Positions 20,261 to 32,600 of a DNA stretch of 64,000 bases are shown here, one piece after another. Both the position numbers and the translations under genes were made by a program. The DNA comes from Corallium rubrum. Taxonomy: Eukaryota > Cnidaria > Anthozoa > Scleralcyonacea > Coralliidae. The first letter of the stretch is position 1, and each line of letters opens with the position of its first letter. The DNA is taken from the NCBI GenBank assembly GCA_964035015.1, contig OZ036015.1, positions 4,767,826 to 4,831,825 on the forward strand, given 5' to 3'. Below the pieces are notes generated by a model, which made no database searches, had not been told where the DNA came from, and was given only the letters and a program-made list of their open reading frames with translations.

Positions 20261-21156
20261 CAGTGGCGTAGCCAGGAAGCAGATGTCATGTTGGCACAAC
20301 ATGGGCACAGGTCTCAACATTCTCTGGTGGGTTTTTTGTTATTACAGTGATTTACAGCCACAGGGCCGTAGCCACCAATTTTGAAGTACAGTATGTCCGG
20401 TTGGTAGTGGCAGTTCAGAGCGCCAAACATGCGGGAAACCTCTGGGGTGTGAACATGCTCCCCCAGGAAATTTTTGATTTTTTACGCCATGGAAATGCTA
20501 TTTCCTGCATTTTGGGGGCAATTTTAACAACAAAAAAGATAAAATAAAAACCAGTGAACATCATGATTTTATAGTCAGTATTGCAATAATATTCACGCGA
20601 AAACTAGAAAAACAATTTTCAGTCAGGGGCATACGGCATGCCACTAAAGATATTTTGCAGTGTTTGAGCCCAATAATACTTGCGTACTAACAATGCAACT
20701 AGATTTTCAGACTGATTTTATTTCAAAAATTGTACAAACTTTCCACATTTAATAAGATTAAGAACAACAAAAAGAACAAAAAATTCCACAAGCGAACAAC
20801 GACAACTGCCTTGCTGCCATTGCGCTTCAACATTTTACTCATCTGCGCCCACTGACACATGCTTTAGCGGTAACAGTCAAAAACGTTGGTGGAAACCACT
20901 GATGGCACTCGATGAATTTTCACGCGAAAACCGTCATTTTTAGGGAAATATTTAACGTTTATGTGGGAAATAAACTAATACTTTGTCTTTTTGTAAACAG
21001 TAAACTTATACATAATCTTCCTAGTGGCTATACTCTATACTTAAATTACTTTGCCTATATAATGAGAGCTAGATCTGTCTGCAATATTTCACCCGGGCAC
21101 ACGCAGGTTTCACCCGGGCACAGGCCCGGGTAGGCCCGGGTGTAGCTACGCCACTG
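20261..21156. mobile_element. hAT-like non-autonomous element, 896 bp
   Basis: Termini CAGTGGCGTAGCCAGGAAGC and inverted CAGTGGCGTAGCTACACCCG; exact 8-bp duplication CCCTTTCA at 20253-20260 and 21157-21164. GGGCCGTAGCCACC inside (about 20364) suggests a second related end within it. No coding capacity. Confidence 0.9.
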
Positions 21157-22599
21157 CCCTTTCAAAAATTGAAAACCACCATATTTTGCTCACACCAAAT
21201 CTCATCAAAAAACAGCCAGTCTTCAGTGTGGATTGGAACTATAACCACAACAAATGAAACTTCAGCCACCATTTTTCTTGTCCAGACTGGAAACCATTGC
21301 AAAATCCATCTTGAAAAAGTTTTGGTTGCCAAAATATGCATGCTTGCTGTTCGATGACACACATACATGCAGTGCTATGTTGACCATTTATGGTAGTATT
21401 GTGGACTCAGAATTATCAAACATATACAACATACATTACTTTGTAGTAGTGTTAAAATGTAGTCCCATATTTTTTTAATTTTTTTTTCTTTTTCTGATTA
21501 TTTCCAATTTTCTAAAAAATACTTTTTTTTTAATTTTCTTTTCTTTCGTTATTTTTTCAGATCCTTTTAAAGTTTTTTTGTGATTTTCTTTTTCTGATCA
21601 TTTCCAATTTTCTATATATATTTCAAAATTTATTTAACTTTTTTTATTCTTTCCTGATATATTATCCCCCCCCCCCCCCATTTTTCTGATTTTCCCCCTG
21701 ATTTTTTTCATGAATTTTTGTGACTACCGCTGACCTGTCAGCGGTAGCCATGTCGGCGTGATCTTGCTTTGAGTGTCTTGGACATCACTTACGTCATACT
21801 CGTGCAGCCATCGCCAGGTATTCGACGCCATCGCTATATAGTCGAGAAGATCGCCAGGTATTCGGGAAGTACTCGAGTTGTTTTCGTGGCCTCGCGGGGA
21901 ATAAACTAAAGTGAATCTCGTCTTTGCATTTTGGTTGCTCTCTCGATGACAGTTTTGATTTTTGAAAGTGTTAATTATTACTTTGCAAATCTTTTCTTCT
22001 TGGTACGGTTTCTGTCCGCATTGATCAGTTTATACAAGGTAAGAAATAGTTTCAAAACTGTGACGTTGTTTATCTTATATACTATATACTATTATATACA
22101 AAATCTATAAGTACTTGATCGGAAACAAATTTAATATCTCAAAGCCAACCTCGTATTTCGGTACTTATAGCAGTACTAGAAATATTCAGCTTATAAAGTT
22201 TGCTAGAAGTTGGGCCTTCAACCTTCTTTTATCGAAGAAATTGATACAGTATATACCTAAATTTAGTTTTGAATTGTGTGTTGTGCTCACTGGTCAGTGA
22301 CACATGTTTATACTGCATGTACAGTATATACATTTATATATCATACACCAGTGCATACACTAAGAGTGAGAAGTGTGTTTTAAACAACTTCGAGCTAGGT
22401 GTTTTGATATCAGATCAAACACAACTTTGTTTCATGATCAAACAAATCAGGAAATGAATTGTTTGATCACATATCAAACCTTCGTCTCGCTTATGATTTT
22501 CCGATCTGTTTGGTTTATGAATTATTAATGAGTTTGAGAAGTATATATCACAGTGCCCTGTATTTACACTATATACATTGTATATAAGAAATTTATGCT

Positions 22600-22893
22600 A
22601 TGTGGTGTTGGTGGCACAGTGGTTAGTGCACATGCCTTTCACCTCTGTGAGCTGGGTTCAATACCTGCACAGTGCAGTTATCTGATTAAAATAATTCACC
22701 TTGGCCACATGCGAGAAGAGTGCTTCCAGTTTGACTCTACCAAACACCACAGGTTTCCTCCGGGTACTCAGGTTTCCTCCTGTAGTAACACTGGACCAAT
22801 GAGGGTGGGCCCTTACTGCTCCTCTAGAGAGAACAGTTTAGATATAACTGATAGAGTTATCCAGTATAAATAAGGTTAGTTTAATTTAGTTTA
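22600..22893 (+). mobile_element. tRNA-derived SINE
   Basis: The head has a Pol III A box (TGGCACAGTGG, 22611) and B box (GGTTCAATACC) at tRNA spacing. The body includes AACACTGGACCAATGAGG and CTCTAGAGAGAACAGTTTAG, and the tail ends AAATAAGGTTAGTTTAATTT. The body and tail match, inverted, the five tandem copies at 52310-55195. Target duplication not found. Confidence 0.8.
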
Positions 22894-23390
22894 AACAAAA
22901 TATGTTAGCTGTTACATAGACATTACAAAACCTTGACTTGGAGCTTTGTTTACTTGTTTTAGGTGTTGTTCAATATCTTGTATAATGAAATTTAAAAAAA
23001 AAAAGTTTGTGGACACAAGAGCTGCTACAGTGATCTGACCACAGAATAGTAGATACACCAGAAGTCTGACTCTTGTGAAAGTACTGAAACAGTCTATGAT
23101 CTACGTGCCACGTATATTTTGATAAATTGTTGTAAAGCTATTGTGAACTGTTGGGAAACTTAACACCTTGAATATGTTGAAAGCCTTGAAATGAAGAAAT
23201 ATATCTGTTGAAACTACAATACTGAGTATTGTTGTACTGTGTTATTTAAAATACTACCAGAATCACAAAATATTAGTGACGTGCATTACGCTTGAATGCC
23301 GCTGACAGCATATTTATGGCAGGTAAAATGTTGTTTTGGAACACAATGTTGATTATCTGGAGTGATTAATTCTTTTCAAGGTGATGTGTA

Positions 23391-23509
23391 TAGATTATTT
23401 TTGTGGAAACATCATGAAAATTATTTATTTGCTAACAGTTTTGGCCTGAGTCAACAGGCTGAAAGCTTAGCAAATAAATATTTTACGGTGTTTCCACAAA
23501 AATAATCTA
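23391..23509. repeat. Imperfect hairpin
   Basis: Arms TAGATTATTTTTGTGGAAAC and inverse, about 45 bp, extending through TTATTTGCTA. A second hairpin at 23595-23690 pairs GCTTTGAACAACCT with its inverse plus TTATCCACTGA. Likely MITE remnants. Confidence 0.6.
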
Positions 23510-23862
23510 CATGTATATGATCTGGGGTGAGTTGTACAAAGCCAAGATAGCTTATCTAGTTGATAAGTTCTAGCTAAAGAACAGCACTAATCATGCTTTG
23601 AACAACCTAATGTAAAATTTTATCCACTGAATAGTTATGTATCTGATAGTGCTGTTCAGTGGATAAAAGTTAAATTGGGTTGTTCAAAGCACCACTAGAG
23701 TGGTTCTCTAGCTAGGATTTATCCACCATTTTTTTGTGTGTGTCTGTGCTTTTCACACATTTTCATGCATTTCAAGTCTATATCTCGTTCTGTACTTAAC
23801 AGCGGTAGTCACATGTACGCATTGCGTACCTATTTTTTGAAAATGGACGTGATTTAAATCTC

Positions 23863-24066
23863 GTTAGAGGTTAGATGGGATGACTCTCTGGGACCTTTTC
23901 CGAAGATGTAGCCTTACGAAGCATGGATTTTAATGAAAACCTATCCCCCCTAACCCCCTAACCCTAACTGTTTCCAAAGATTGTGGGATGCGCAGTAAAG
24001 TTCAATACGTCACTTGGCGCAGCCTTCCAAAAAGGTCCCAGAGAGTCATCCCATCTAACTTCTACC
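23863..24066. mobile_element. 204-bp Mutator-like MITE
   Basis: Arms GTTAGAGGTTAGATGGGATG and inverted GGTAGAAGTTAGATGGGATG, continuing through ACTCTCTGGGACC; exact 9-bp duplication TTAAATCTC at 23854-23862 and 24067-24075. Copy 3 of the host repeat shows the empty site at about 31307. Confidence 0.85.
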
Positions 24067-25035
24067 TTAAATCTCTGCTTCGCCTCTCGACTGCAAGTTC
24101 AGTTATTTCGCCAACAAAACTCAAAGATATTAATATTTCGACCAGTATTTCATCTCTTTTCTCGCTAGGAAGAACAAATGACTTTCAAGGCGGCATCCGA
24201 CTCCGAAGTCTTTATATGTATTTTACTCTCGCTTGAAAACGCCAGACTATTCAACTCTTTACAAGAAAAACTCCCCAACGGGAAAGGATTACGACAAAAG
24301 AAAACGTTTCGGTAAAGTTGAAGTGGAAAACAGCTTTGCGAAGACATTTTTAAGACGGTTATACAACACTTGTCACTTTTATACATGTGACGCATTCAGA
24401 TATTTACCTTGACTTGGATGCTGAATAAAACGCCAAATGTGGAGGGAAAAAGACCAAAATTGTCTCCTGGTTACAGTTTAGCATCTAAGGAACCTTTTCC
24501 AACTATGACAAAGAAACGAAAACGACGGATGCATTAAGATATTGTGGATTTAAAAACACTTCCCCAAACTTTAAAATTCCACACCACGCCATCGAGTTTT
24601 ATGAAATTTCCCATCATCCTCTCTGAACTTGAGGCCGTAAAAAACTGTCGGAGCACGCGCCAACGCTTCGGCGGGGGGGGGGGGGGAGATTGAAAATATG
24701 GCGACAAGTAAATAATAATTTTCGGCTAATTTTATTATTGCTTTTTAGATACTTTAATTATTAAAACAAATATGAAAAACAATAAAAACTATTATATATA
24801 ATATACGAGAAGCAGCAAAAACCATACTTCATAAATGAGAACCAGCCAAGGGTGGCAAAGGGTGTGACCTCCACCCCCCTTTTTTTGGCGGGGGGGGGGG
24901 GGCAAGAGAAATTTTGGAGGTCAATTACTTTTCCTTTTTCTGACACTTAAAAGGTGACGTACAGTCCGTTCTGCGCATGTACGAAACTAATGTTTACATC
25001 ATTTACAAAAAATATAATGATACCTCATTCCAATC

Positions 25036-25817
25036 CAATCTCGTACCCAGAGCCTGCGATCCTTTTGGTCAGTACCAATGAATGGAGGCTCTGGGCAACT
25101 CCGATGAAACTCGGCACCTGATTGGTTAGTTCAATCAATCTCGACCCAGCAATAAATAACAGTGAAAATTAAAATTCTGTGCACGTTGCTAACCTGTTTA
25201 ATTGATTTATCAAAGTTCTGTAACACATAATTATAAACGACAAACCCAATATATAATTGAATACATGAAATAATTCAAAACAGTGAAAATCCCGATAATT
25301 TACAAGTAAAAACTATTATTATTGTCGCTTTGTCGCCAAACAACATCTGTCGTCTGATTCGTCTCGTATTTATTCGCAGTTTCGTCTCAGAACTTTAAAA
25401 ATAACATTAGAGAATGCAAGGTCGATATAATTTAGCCAAAATTCCTAACAGAAAGTACAATTCCTCACCTGAGCAGCTGAGCCGAACCGATCACGGCCGA
25501 CGCGGACAAATAAAACCTACGGCTCAAATCATCCGGTCAACGATTAGGAGAAAAGCAAAGAATGGCCATTCTTACACGAAATGCTTTGTCGAGAGCCTTG
25601 TAAAACATATTGATTTTATTCATCGGTAAACAATATTTCCCTGGTCTTCGGACTAGCGAACGATCTTCAACATGACAGTTACAAATTTATACGAGGAACT
25701 GGGAACCAGAGGACTGGGACCAAAGACCCCGATTTGGAGACTTTTTAATCGGAGTTTCCCAGAGTCTCCGTTCCTTGGTACTGACCAAAAGGATCGCAGG
25801 CTCTGGGTACGAGATTG
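25036..25817. mobile_element. Mutator-like non-autonomous element with 9-bp duplication
   Basis: Inverted arms of 43 bp beginning CAATCTCGTACCCAGAGCCT; exact 9-bp duplication ATTCCAATC at 25027-25035 and 25818-25826. It landed 5 bp inside an older MITE whose body is 25822-25892. Confidence 0.9.
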
Positions 25818-25821
25818 ATTC

Positions 25822-25892
25822 CAATCTCGTTCCCAGAGCCCACAGTGGGTGGGTGGGTTCCCAGGTGGGGAACGTGGGCTCTGGGAACGAGA
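25822..25892. mobile_element. Very short Mutator-like MITE, split by the 25036 element
   Basis: Arms CAATCTCGTTCCCAGAGCCC and inverse around GTGGGTGGGTGGG. Its 9-bp duplication ACCTCATTC is at 25022-25030 and 25893-25901; its first five bases are displaced to 25031-25035. So this MITE came first and the larger element later. Confidence 0.8.
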
Positions 25893-26541
25893 TTGACCTC
25901 ATTCAAGATTGTAAGCTTTTCTTACTTCCTCTTCATTACTTGTACCCAAAACAAAACATTTTCAGAAGAAATGGAAGAAATCTGAGGAGATATCCTCGCC
26001 GAATCACTTGGTTTTCTGCCATGTTGCTCCTAATGGTTTACATCGAGCTGAGTACTTCATGTAATTATCTAATGGAGGACATGCGCAGAACGGACTGTAC
26101 ATCACCTAATATGTAATTTAATTAAAACCTTCATATTTTGGTCAAAGGTGTCCTCAGAATGCAGAAAATGAAAAATTCCCAGAGGCTATACACCTGGACC
26201 CCATAGATTTTTGTTGTCGCTTTGAGTGAAAAACTCCCCTTTCAAAAAATCCTGATTGCCCCCTTGATACTAGTGGGCCCTGGGGCAAATTGACCCACCC
26301 CACTCAGTTGCCCTACTAATAGGCAATTCCAGCTTTTAATTTATACGCGCAGGGGGGGATGGGAAGTAAGGTATCATATTGCTGATTATGCTAAAAAAAA
26401 TAAAAATGGCGGCCGTGTAAACACGGAGTGATAGCTTATACTTGTAAATATTGAAATATTTCGGTTGTTTTTTTGTTTATAACTACTCCAAATGCCTGGT
26501 CAAGGTACGTTGTGGTTGTTGTTGATGGTCTCTCCGACTTA

Positions 26542-28046
26542 ATGGATGAAATAGTAAGCTCAACGTCGACAAATACTTTATCTGAACCTTCTTGCGACGG
26601 AATTATTAAAACACTTCCGAAGAAAAAAGCTCGAGGTGGTGGTACAGCTTGTTGTGTCCTTGGTTGTGGCAATAGTACGAGACGAAATCCATCCTTGTCT
26701 TTTCACAGATTCCCTAAAGACCAAAGGTTGAGAAATACATGGATACATAGGATAGGACGGAGCGCATTCACGCCAAACGACCATCATCGTGTGTGTTCAG
26801 AACATTTCCCCTGATGGTAAAAAGACCTACTTAAACAACATACCAACTCATGCAGATCAAACGCCAAACCTGCTTCATCAAAGAACAGTTCTCGCAGAAC
26901 TAAGCAAGAACACAAACCAAATTAACATTGCAATTGAAGTAGATAAAGTCAACGAAGTACAATCACCGCAGCAAGAAAATATCGAGCCAATCGAGGAGAA
27001 TATTCAGGATAAAGTACAACGTCTAGAAGACGAGTTGGCCAACTTGAAAAAAAAGTATGAAAAGGATACCACTTCACTTAAAGATGATCTTAAACGCAAC
27101 TCATTCTCAATTGACCGTTTTAAAAGCTCTGATACTGACTTTGAATTTTACACTGGTTTCCAAAATTATGACAGATTTAAAGTTTTTTACAATTACCTTA
27201 GCCCTGCATGTACGAAACTATCATATGCAGGGTCCAAGAATGGCAAGATTGAATCTGCAGAGCAGAAAAAACGTGGCCGCAAACGATCCCTAAGCCCAGA
27301 GGAAGAATTGTTTCTTGTTCTTACCAAATTAAGATGTGGTTTGCTTGAGAGAGACCTTGCTGCAAGATACAACATTTCTGTGTCGCAAGTCAGTAATATA
27401 TGGATAACTTGGCTGGATTTCCTAGATCAAAGATTACGATCGATTCCTATTTGGCCTTCCAGAAAACATGTTGATGCTACAATGCCAGCAAGTTTCAAGG
27501 AAAATTTTCCCCAGACAAGGGTAGTCATTGACTGCACGGAGATGTTTATTGAGATGCCATCTGCACCGGCCAGTTACTCAAGGAGTCACATTCTCCTCGT
27601 ATAAGCACTACAACACTGCCAAAGGACTTGTCAGCATTTCACCTGCAGGAACTCTCACATTTGTGTCAGAACTTTATGCTGGGAGGACATCAGATAAAGA
27701 GCTAACAAAGGATTGTGGGATTCTTAAATTGCTAGAGGAAGGAGATCAGATTATGGCAGATAAAGGTTTTCTTATTGAGGATTGTCTGCCAGATGGAGTC
27801 ACATTAAACATCCCCCCTTTCTTGAAAGATCAGAATCAGCTATCCATTGAAGATGAGGTGAAGACAAGAAGGATTGCTAAGGAAAGGATACATGTGGAGA
27901 GAGCAATAGAGAAGATAAAAAATTTCAGAATTTTACAGCAGGTAATACCTCTAAGTATGGCAGCAGATATCAACAAGATATGGATTGTTTGTAGCTATCT
28001 TACCTTATTTTTTAAACCTCTTGTTGTGTCAGCTCAATCTCATTGA
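26542..28046 (+). pseudogene. ISL2EU transposase (THAP, HTH, DDE), two frameshifts
   Basis: The frame from ATG 26542 gives a THAP zinc finger: CCVLGCGNS, the central Trp in NTWIHRIGR, and VCSEHFP (C2-CH type), which binds the terminal repeats. At about 26808-26812, in a run of four C, the frame shifts; the next frame has a coiled-coil stretch (DKVQRLEDELANLKKKYEKD), a helix-turn-helix (DLAARYNISVSQVSNIW) and the first catalytic Asp in VVIDCTEMF. Near 27570 it shifts again; the last frame has IMADKGF (second Asp) and HVERAIEKIKNF (catalytic Glu). All motifs survive, so the gene is intact except for two one-base slips, which may be real or assembly errors. Confidence 0.9.
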
Positions 28047-28589
28047 GTGCATGTTGAATTTACTCATTAGTTACATTTTCTGAGAAAAAATTTTAACCCA
28101 TTAGGTCACAATGCAACTTAGTTGGTCATAAAACTAATATCTGCCAATAGAAGCTTTAGGTAGATTTTGTGTGTGCATGAAAAGACAAATAAAATTATCG
28201 AGCGAGTGTCTACTAATTTCTCCCCCATGAAGGGCTTTTGCTCAAAACACTGAGAATTTTATTTCTCATTCAGGCACACACAAAATCTTCCTACAGCTTC
28301 TATTAGTCTCATCTGGTGGCCTATGCGGGATCCATGTCTGAATACATTGTAATAAATTACATAATGTAAATACTATGGCCCAATGTAATATATATAATCA
28401 TTTATTAGAATATTATATATTGAGTACCAGTAATGTTAAATATATTTACAATATAAATAATTTCTTGAACACATTTACTATTTATTAACAATATTCACTG
28501 AATTAATTTATTTAATAAGCTTCTGTAATAGATTAATATAAATATAACATAAATTATAATTTATTTTATTTATATCAGTATGATTTGAT
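28047..28589. other. AT-rich spacer between the two ISL2EU genes
   Basis: Contains an inverted repeat at about 28139-28310 (arms with TTTTGTGTGTGC and inverse), probably a small MITE, then very AT-rich sequence with AATAAA-like signals for both convergent genes. Confidence 0.5.
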
Positions 28590-30176
28590 TTATATCAAAT
28601 ATTGAAAATAGAAACGGGTAAGCTTTGGTAGCATGTTGCTTTCCCAGTTTGCTTGATCAAAGTAAACACGTTCTATGTGAAGGTCTTTGACCGTATATAC
28701 AGCAAAATCTATCCAGTTTAATTGGCAAATTGCCATAATTCCTTGTAATTGAAAGAAATAGACATGCTTCCTTTTCAACACAAGTTTACCTTCTAAATAG
28801 TGAAGATAAAACTTTCCATCTTCGCATGCTTCACTTATAGTCATATCAATCTTTGACAAAGGACATTTGATCTCTACTGCACCATACGGAGATAATTCCT
28901 GGGAGCTGCAAGCCAGTGCATCTGGGCTAGCACCTAACCATGGCCATTTAGGATTAATCACCAGACCAACAGATCCACAAACTTGTATGGGAATATTTTC
29001 AGATTCTTTTTGCTCATAATATTTTAAAAGTGCATTTGATTCATTTTCACGGCCCCATTTGCAGCTTTTTGAAACTGTTGCTGTAGTAGAGGATTTCTGT
29101 ACTTTTTCAACAATTGTTTTGGGGTAAATTGACTCCCTTCTGTTCATTACTGATCCAAAGTTTGATGATGTCAATCGCTGCTTTCGCTCAGAATACCACT
29201 CTGGACAATCAGCTTGATCTCTAGTGTTTCTCTCAACATCTTGGCTTTTCTTCAAATCAACAGTCAGTTTTTTCATTTCTAGTTGTGCAAGTTCAGTCTG
29301 AGAAAGAATGTTAAAGTCTAGAGTTTCAGTAAGACCATTAAGAACAGTAACTCTGACGTTTTCTGAATTTACTCCACTGATCACTTTTCTTTTAGATTCA
29401 ATTCTTAATTTTGATGGTAAGTTGCTATGCCAAAATTCATAATCGAAAGGATTGCAGTCATTATCATCAAGCACACCAACAAGGGGAGAGTTTATATCAT
29501 TTTCAGCAAGGCCATTGCGCAGTCTTTTTATATCTTCCTTTAAAACCTTTTCAGCAAAGCTAGGTGCTGCTTTATATCCTTCTCGTTTGCCTTTGACAAG
29601 TGGTCGTTTTCTGCCTTTCCTGTCTTTTTCAAAGCCTCCTTGCTCAAAAAGTAAATCCTCAAAAAGAGCAGCACCTTTCATTTCGTTCCCAGTTGCAGGT
29701 ACATTCCACTTTTGTAGTTTCTCGGTACAAGATATATCATCAGGCACTTCTGACAGCTCAAGTTCTTTAAATTCCAATATTTGAAACAGAACTGCTGCAA
29801 CATGTTTACAAACACCTCCCTTTCCTGCTGGACATTGACACTTCGCATAAGAAACATTTCCGGAACTCTGCAAGATATGTACATAAACCATGTACTCAAT
29901 CTTCTTCATTTGAGCGTTCACCCTAGCACGAACGAGAAAACATGTTTTATCGCCCATCTTTATATCTGGTTTTACCACAATACCATTCACATATCCTGAC
30001 TTGAACAGTTGATATCCAAGCTTTTTGTGCCGTGTTGCTCCTTTGGGCTGCTTGTCGGCCACGCTCGAGTTAAGTACGAGGTGTTTTTCCAAAATTTCAT
30101 GGGTCAAATTAGGAAAACCAGTTAAGTTTCTTGTCCAAATTATTTGAGAATCCTTCGTTGAGTTTGTAACATCCAT
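28590..30176 (-). CDS. ISL2EU SWIM/YqaJ-type nuclease, 528 aa
   Basis: The native ATG is at 30176 (MDVTNSTKDS); an upstream TTG adds seven residues and is unlikely. A SWIM zinc finger CQCPAGKGGVCKH lies at about residues 113-125. The C-terminal half is a YqaJ-like (lambda exonuclease-related) domain: RLTSSNFGSVMNRR, GASPDAL with catalytic Asp, and VEIKCPLS with the E-x-K pair. Such proteins accompany ISL2EU transposases and are thought to process DNA ends or aid recombination after excision. The frame is complete, in contrast to its transposase partner. The promoter must lie in the right terminal repeat. Confidence 0.92.
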   Translation of the reverse strand: MDVTNSTKDSQIIWTRNLTGFPNLTHEILEKHLVLNSSVADKQPKGATRHKKLGYQLFKSGYVNGIVVKPDIKMGDKTCFLVRARVNAQMKKIEYMVYVHILQSSGNVSYAKCQCPAGKGGVCKHVAAVLFQILEFKELELSEVPDDISCTEKLQKWNVPATGNEMKGAALFEDLLFEQGGFEKDRKGRKRPLVKGKREGYKAAPSFAEKVLKEDIKRLRNGLAENDINSPLVGVLDDNDCNPFDYEFWHSNLPSKLRIESKRKVISGVNSENVRVTVLNGLTETLDFNILSQTELAQLEMKKLTVDLKKSQDVERNTRDQADCPEWYSERKQRLTSSNFGSVMNRRESIYPKTIVEKVQKSSTTATVSKSCKWGRENESNALLKYYEQKESENIPIQVCGSVGLVINPKWPWLGASPDALACSSQELSPYGAVEIKCPLSKIDMTISEACEDGKFYLHYLEGKLVLKRKHVYFFQLQGIMAICQLNWIDFAVYTVKDLHIERVYFDQANWESNMLPKLTRFYFQYLI

Positions 30177-32600
30177 TAAACAACCGAAATATTTCAATAT
30201 TTACAAGTATAAGCTATCACTCCGTGTTTACACGGCCGCCATTTTAATTTTTTTCAGCATAATCAGCAATATGATACCTTACTTCCCATCCCCCCCTGCG
30301 CGTATAAATTAAAAGCTGGAATTGCCTATTACTGGGAATGCGAGCTCATCCAACACAATATCAAATATTTTGTCAGTATTTCTTAAATGTAAATCTATGG
30401 TAGAAACTCCAGTAATAAATTGCAATTTTTAAAATAATAGGTCAGTTGAGACTCATTTTGAAGGCACTGAGCAATTTTTGATGCGGTTGTTGGCAGAGTT
30501 GCTGGGATAGGATTTATTCCAATCCCAGCAACTTCAAGCAACCCACCAACAACCAAATGGAAACCAGACTTTGCAAATATATTTACAGTAGTGCAATTGA
30601 ATTTAGAAACTTGAATTTAATTTTTTGACACAAATCACACCATAACACATGCATTTCTGAGTGATTTTTATTGAATTTTTTTTACAAAAACCCTATAAAT
30701 CTTGTCTTGTTAAGTCCCAGATCCCATTGAAAACCACCATATTTTGCTCGCACAAAATCTCATCAAAAATCACCATAGTCTTCAGTCTGGATTGCAACTA
30801 TAACCACGACAAATGAAACTTCAGCCACCATTTTTCTTGTCCAGACTGGAAACCATTGCAAAATCCATCTTGAAAAAATTTTTGGACACCAAAATTTGCA
30901 TGCTTGCTGTTCGATGATGCGCGCACATACAGTGCTATGCTGACCAGCTATTGTAGAATTGTGGACTCAGAATTATCAAACAATACACAAATTAACATAT
31001 TTTAATATACAACACAAATAAACATACAACAATAATATAATTTATTTTGTAGTACAGTACTATAATATTTTTTTCGTATTTTTTGATAATTTTTTTAGCT
31101 TCTTTTTTCATTTCCAAGTTTCTGAAAAAACCCTTTTATTTATAAAATTTTTCTTTTTTTGTGGCGTTTCTCTTTGGTTTATTTTTAATTTTTCTGATAT
31201 TTCTTTTTTTTCTTATCATTACCAAATTTTTATTCTTTCGTGATATTTTTTCTAATATATTTCCCCTCATTTTTCTTCCTGATTTTACTGAAAATATACG
31301 TGATTTAAATCTCTGCTTCGCCACTGACAACTGCAAATTCAGTTATTTCGCCAACAAAACTCAAAGATATTAATATTTCGCTCAGTATTTCATCTCTTTT
31401 CTCGCTAGGAAGAACAAATGACTTTCAAGGCGGCATCCGACTCCGAAGTCTTTAAATATGTATTTTACTCTCGCTTGAAAACGCCAAACTATTCAACTCT
31501 TTACAAGAAAAACTCCCCAACGGGAAAGGATTACGACAAAAGAAAACGTTTCGGTAAAGTTAAAGCGGAAAACAGCTTTACGAAGACATCTTTAAGACAG
31601 TTACAACACTTTTATACATGTGACACATTCAGATATTTACCTTGGCTTGGATGCTGAATAAAACGCCAAATGTAGAGGGGAAAAGACCAAAATTGTTTCC
31701 TGGTCACAATTTAGCATCTAAGAAACCTTTCACAACTATTAGAAAGAAACCAAAACGACGGATGCATTAAGATATTGTGGATTTAAAAACACTTCCCACA
31801 CAGTTTAAAATTCCGCCCACGCCATCATCTTCTTCGAGCTTTATGAAATTTCCCATCATCCTCTCTGGACTTGAGCCCGCAAAATACTGTCTGAGCATGC
31901 GCCAAAGCTTCGGGAGGGAGGGGGGGGGGGGGTGTGAAAATATAGCGACAAATAAATAATAATTTAAATAATTTTCGGCTAATTTTATTATTGCTTTTTA
32001 GATACTTTAATTATTAAAACAAATTCTGAATAACAATAAAAACTGTTATATACAATATATAGGATAAGCGGCAAAATTGCAAAAACCATAGAACAAGCCA
32101 TTAGGGTGGCAAAGGGTGTGACCTCCACCCCCTTCTTTTTTTTTGGGGGGGGGGGGTTCGAGCTTTATGAAATTTCCCATCCTCTCTGGACTTGAACCTG
32201 CAAAATACTGTCTGAGCATGCGCCAACGCTTCGGCGGGGGGGGGGGGGAGGGAGTTGAAAATATGGCGACAAGTAAATAATAATTTTCGGCTAATTTTAT
32301 TATTGCTTTTTAGATACTTCAATTATTAAAACAATATTGAATAATAATAATAATAAACAATATTGGATGAGGTTGAGCATGATACCGAGAATTATCAAGG
32401 ACGAGGTTTGTGTTGGATAACACAAACCGAGGCCTTGATAATTCTCGATATCATGCGAAAACCGAATCCAATAATTGTTTTATTATATATTCAAAAACAA
32501 GAAGCAAAGAACAACACCATTTTGTTTACTCTTCAAAAATATTTAGTTTTGGCGGGATTTTTAGCAAGCTGCCGACCGCGCTGGGGGCTTGGGTTCGACA

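Larger units (their letters stand above)
15905..21719 (+). repeat. Copy 1 of a three-copy direct repeat unit (interrupted)
   Basis: Shared markers with copies 2 and 3, in the same order: CGGCATCCGACTCCGAAGTC (15908), TTTCCCATCATCCTCT (17987), the GAAATTTTGGA..TCA block (20060), GTCCTCA..ATGCAGAAAATG (20140) and CCACCATATTTTGCTC (21176). It is opened by the insertions listed at 16856, 18304 and 20261 and by an unresolved one between about 16270 and 17930. No long ORF is conserved; nature unknown. Confidence 0.65.
21720..23812. mobile_element. Element between repeat copies 1 and 2, GTGACTACCGCTG ends
   Basis: Ends GTGACTACCGCTG (21720) and its inverse (23800-23812). The left end is followed at once by a second inverted copy (CAGCGGTAGC). 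Sequence on both sides joins repeat copies 1 and 2 when it is ignored. It holds the SINE at 22600 and two hairpins; no transposase seen. Target duplication unresolved. Confidence 0.5.
24952..26107. mobile_element. Second copy of the AGGTGACGTACAGTCCG family
   Basis: Ends AGGTGACGTACAGTCCGTTC and inverted AGGTGATGTACAGTCCGTTC. Lies in the CTGACAC..TAAA block of repeat copy 2. Carries two nested elements (25036 and 25822). No transposase. Confidence 0.75.
26321..30327. mobile_element. ISL2EU DNA transposon, 4007 bp
   Basis: Terminal repeats of about 147 bp (26321-26467 and 30181-30327) start AGGCAATTCCAGC and differ at only a few positions. AT flanks both ends (26319-26320, 30328-30329), the duplication known for ISL2EU. 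Two genes face each other, each starting just inside a terminal repeat: a THAP/DDE transposase and a SWIM/YqaJ nuclease, the diagnostic pair. The empty site is visible in repeat copy 3 near 37450. Confidence 0.93.
23813..31289 (+). repeat. Copy 2 of the three-copy unit (interrupted)
   Basis: Marker blocks in order at 24190, 24608, 24905, 26147, 26239, 30334 (TGGGAATGCGAGCTCA) and 30735. Insertions at 23863, 24952 and 26321 split it. It abuts copy 3 directly: the ACGTGATTTAAATCTCTGCT start block appears at 31300 just after the T-rich tail of copy 2. Confidence 0.65.

Noticed and set aside
22600..22670. SINE head as a true tRNA gene
   Set aside because: B box is imperfect, stems are weak and a SINE body follows.
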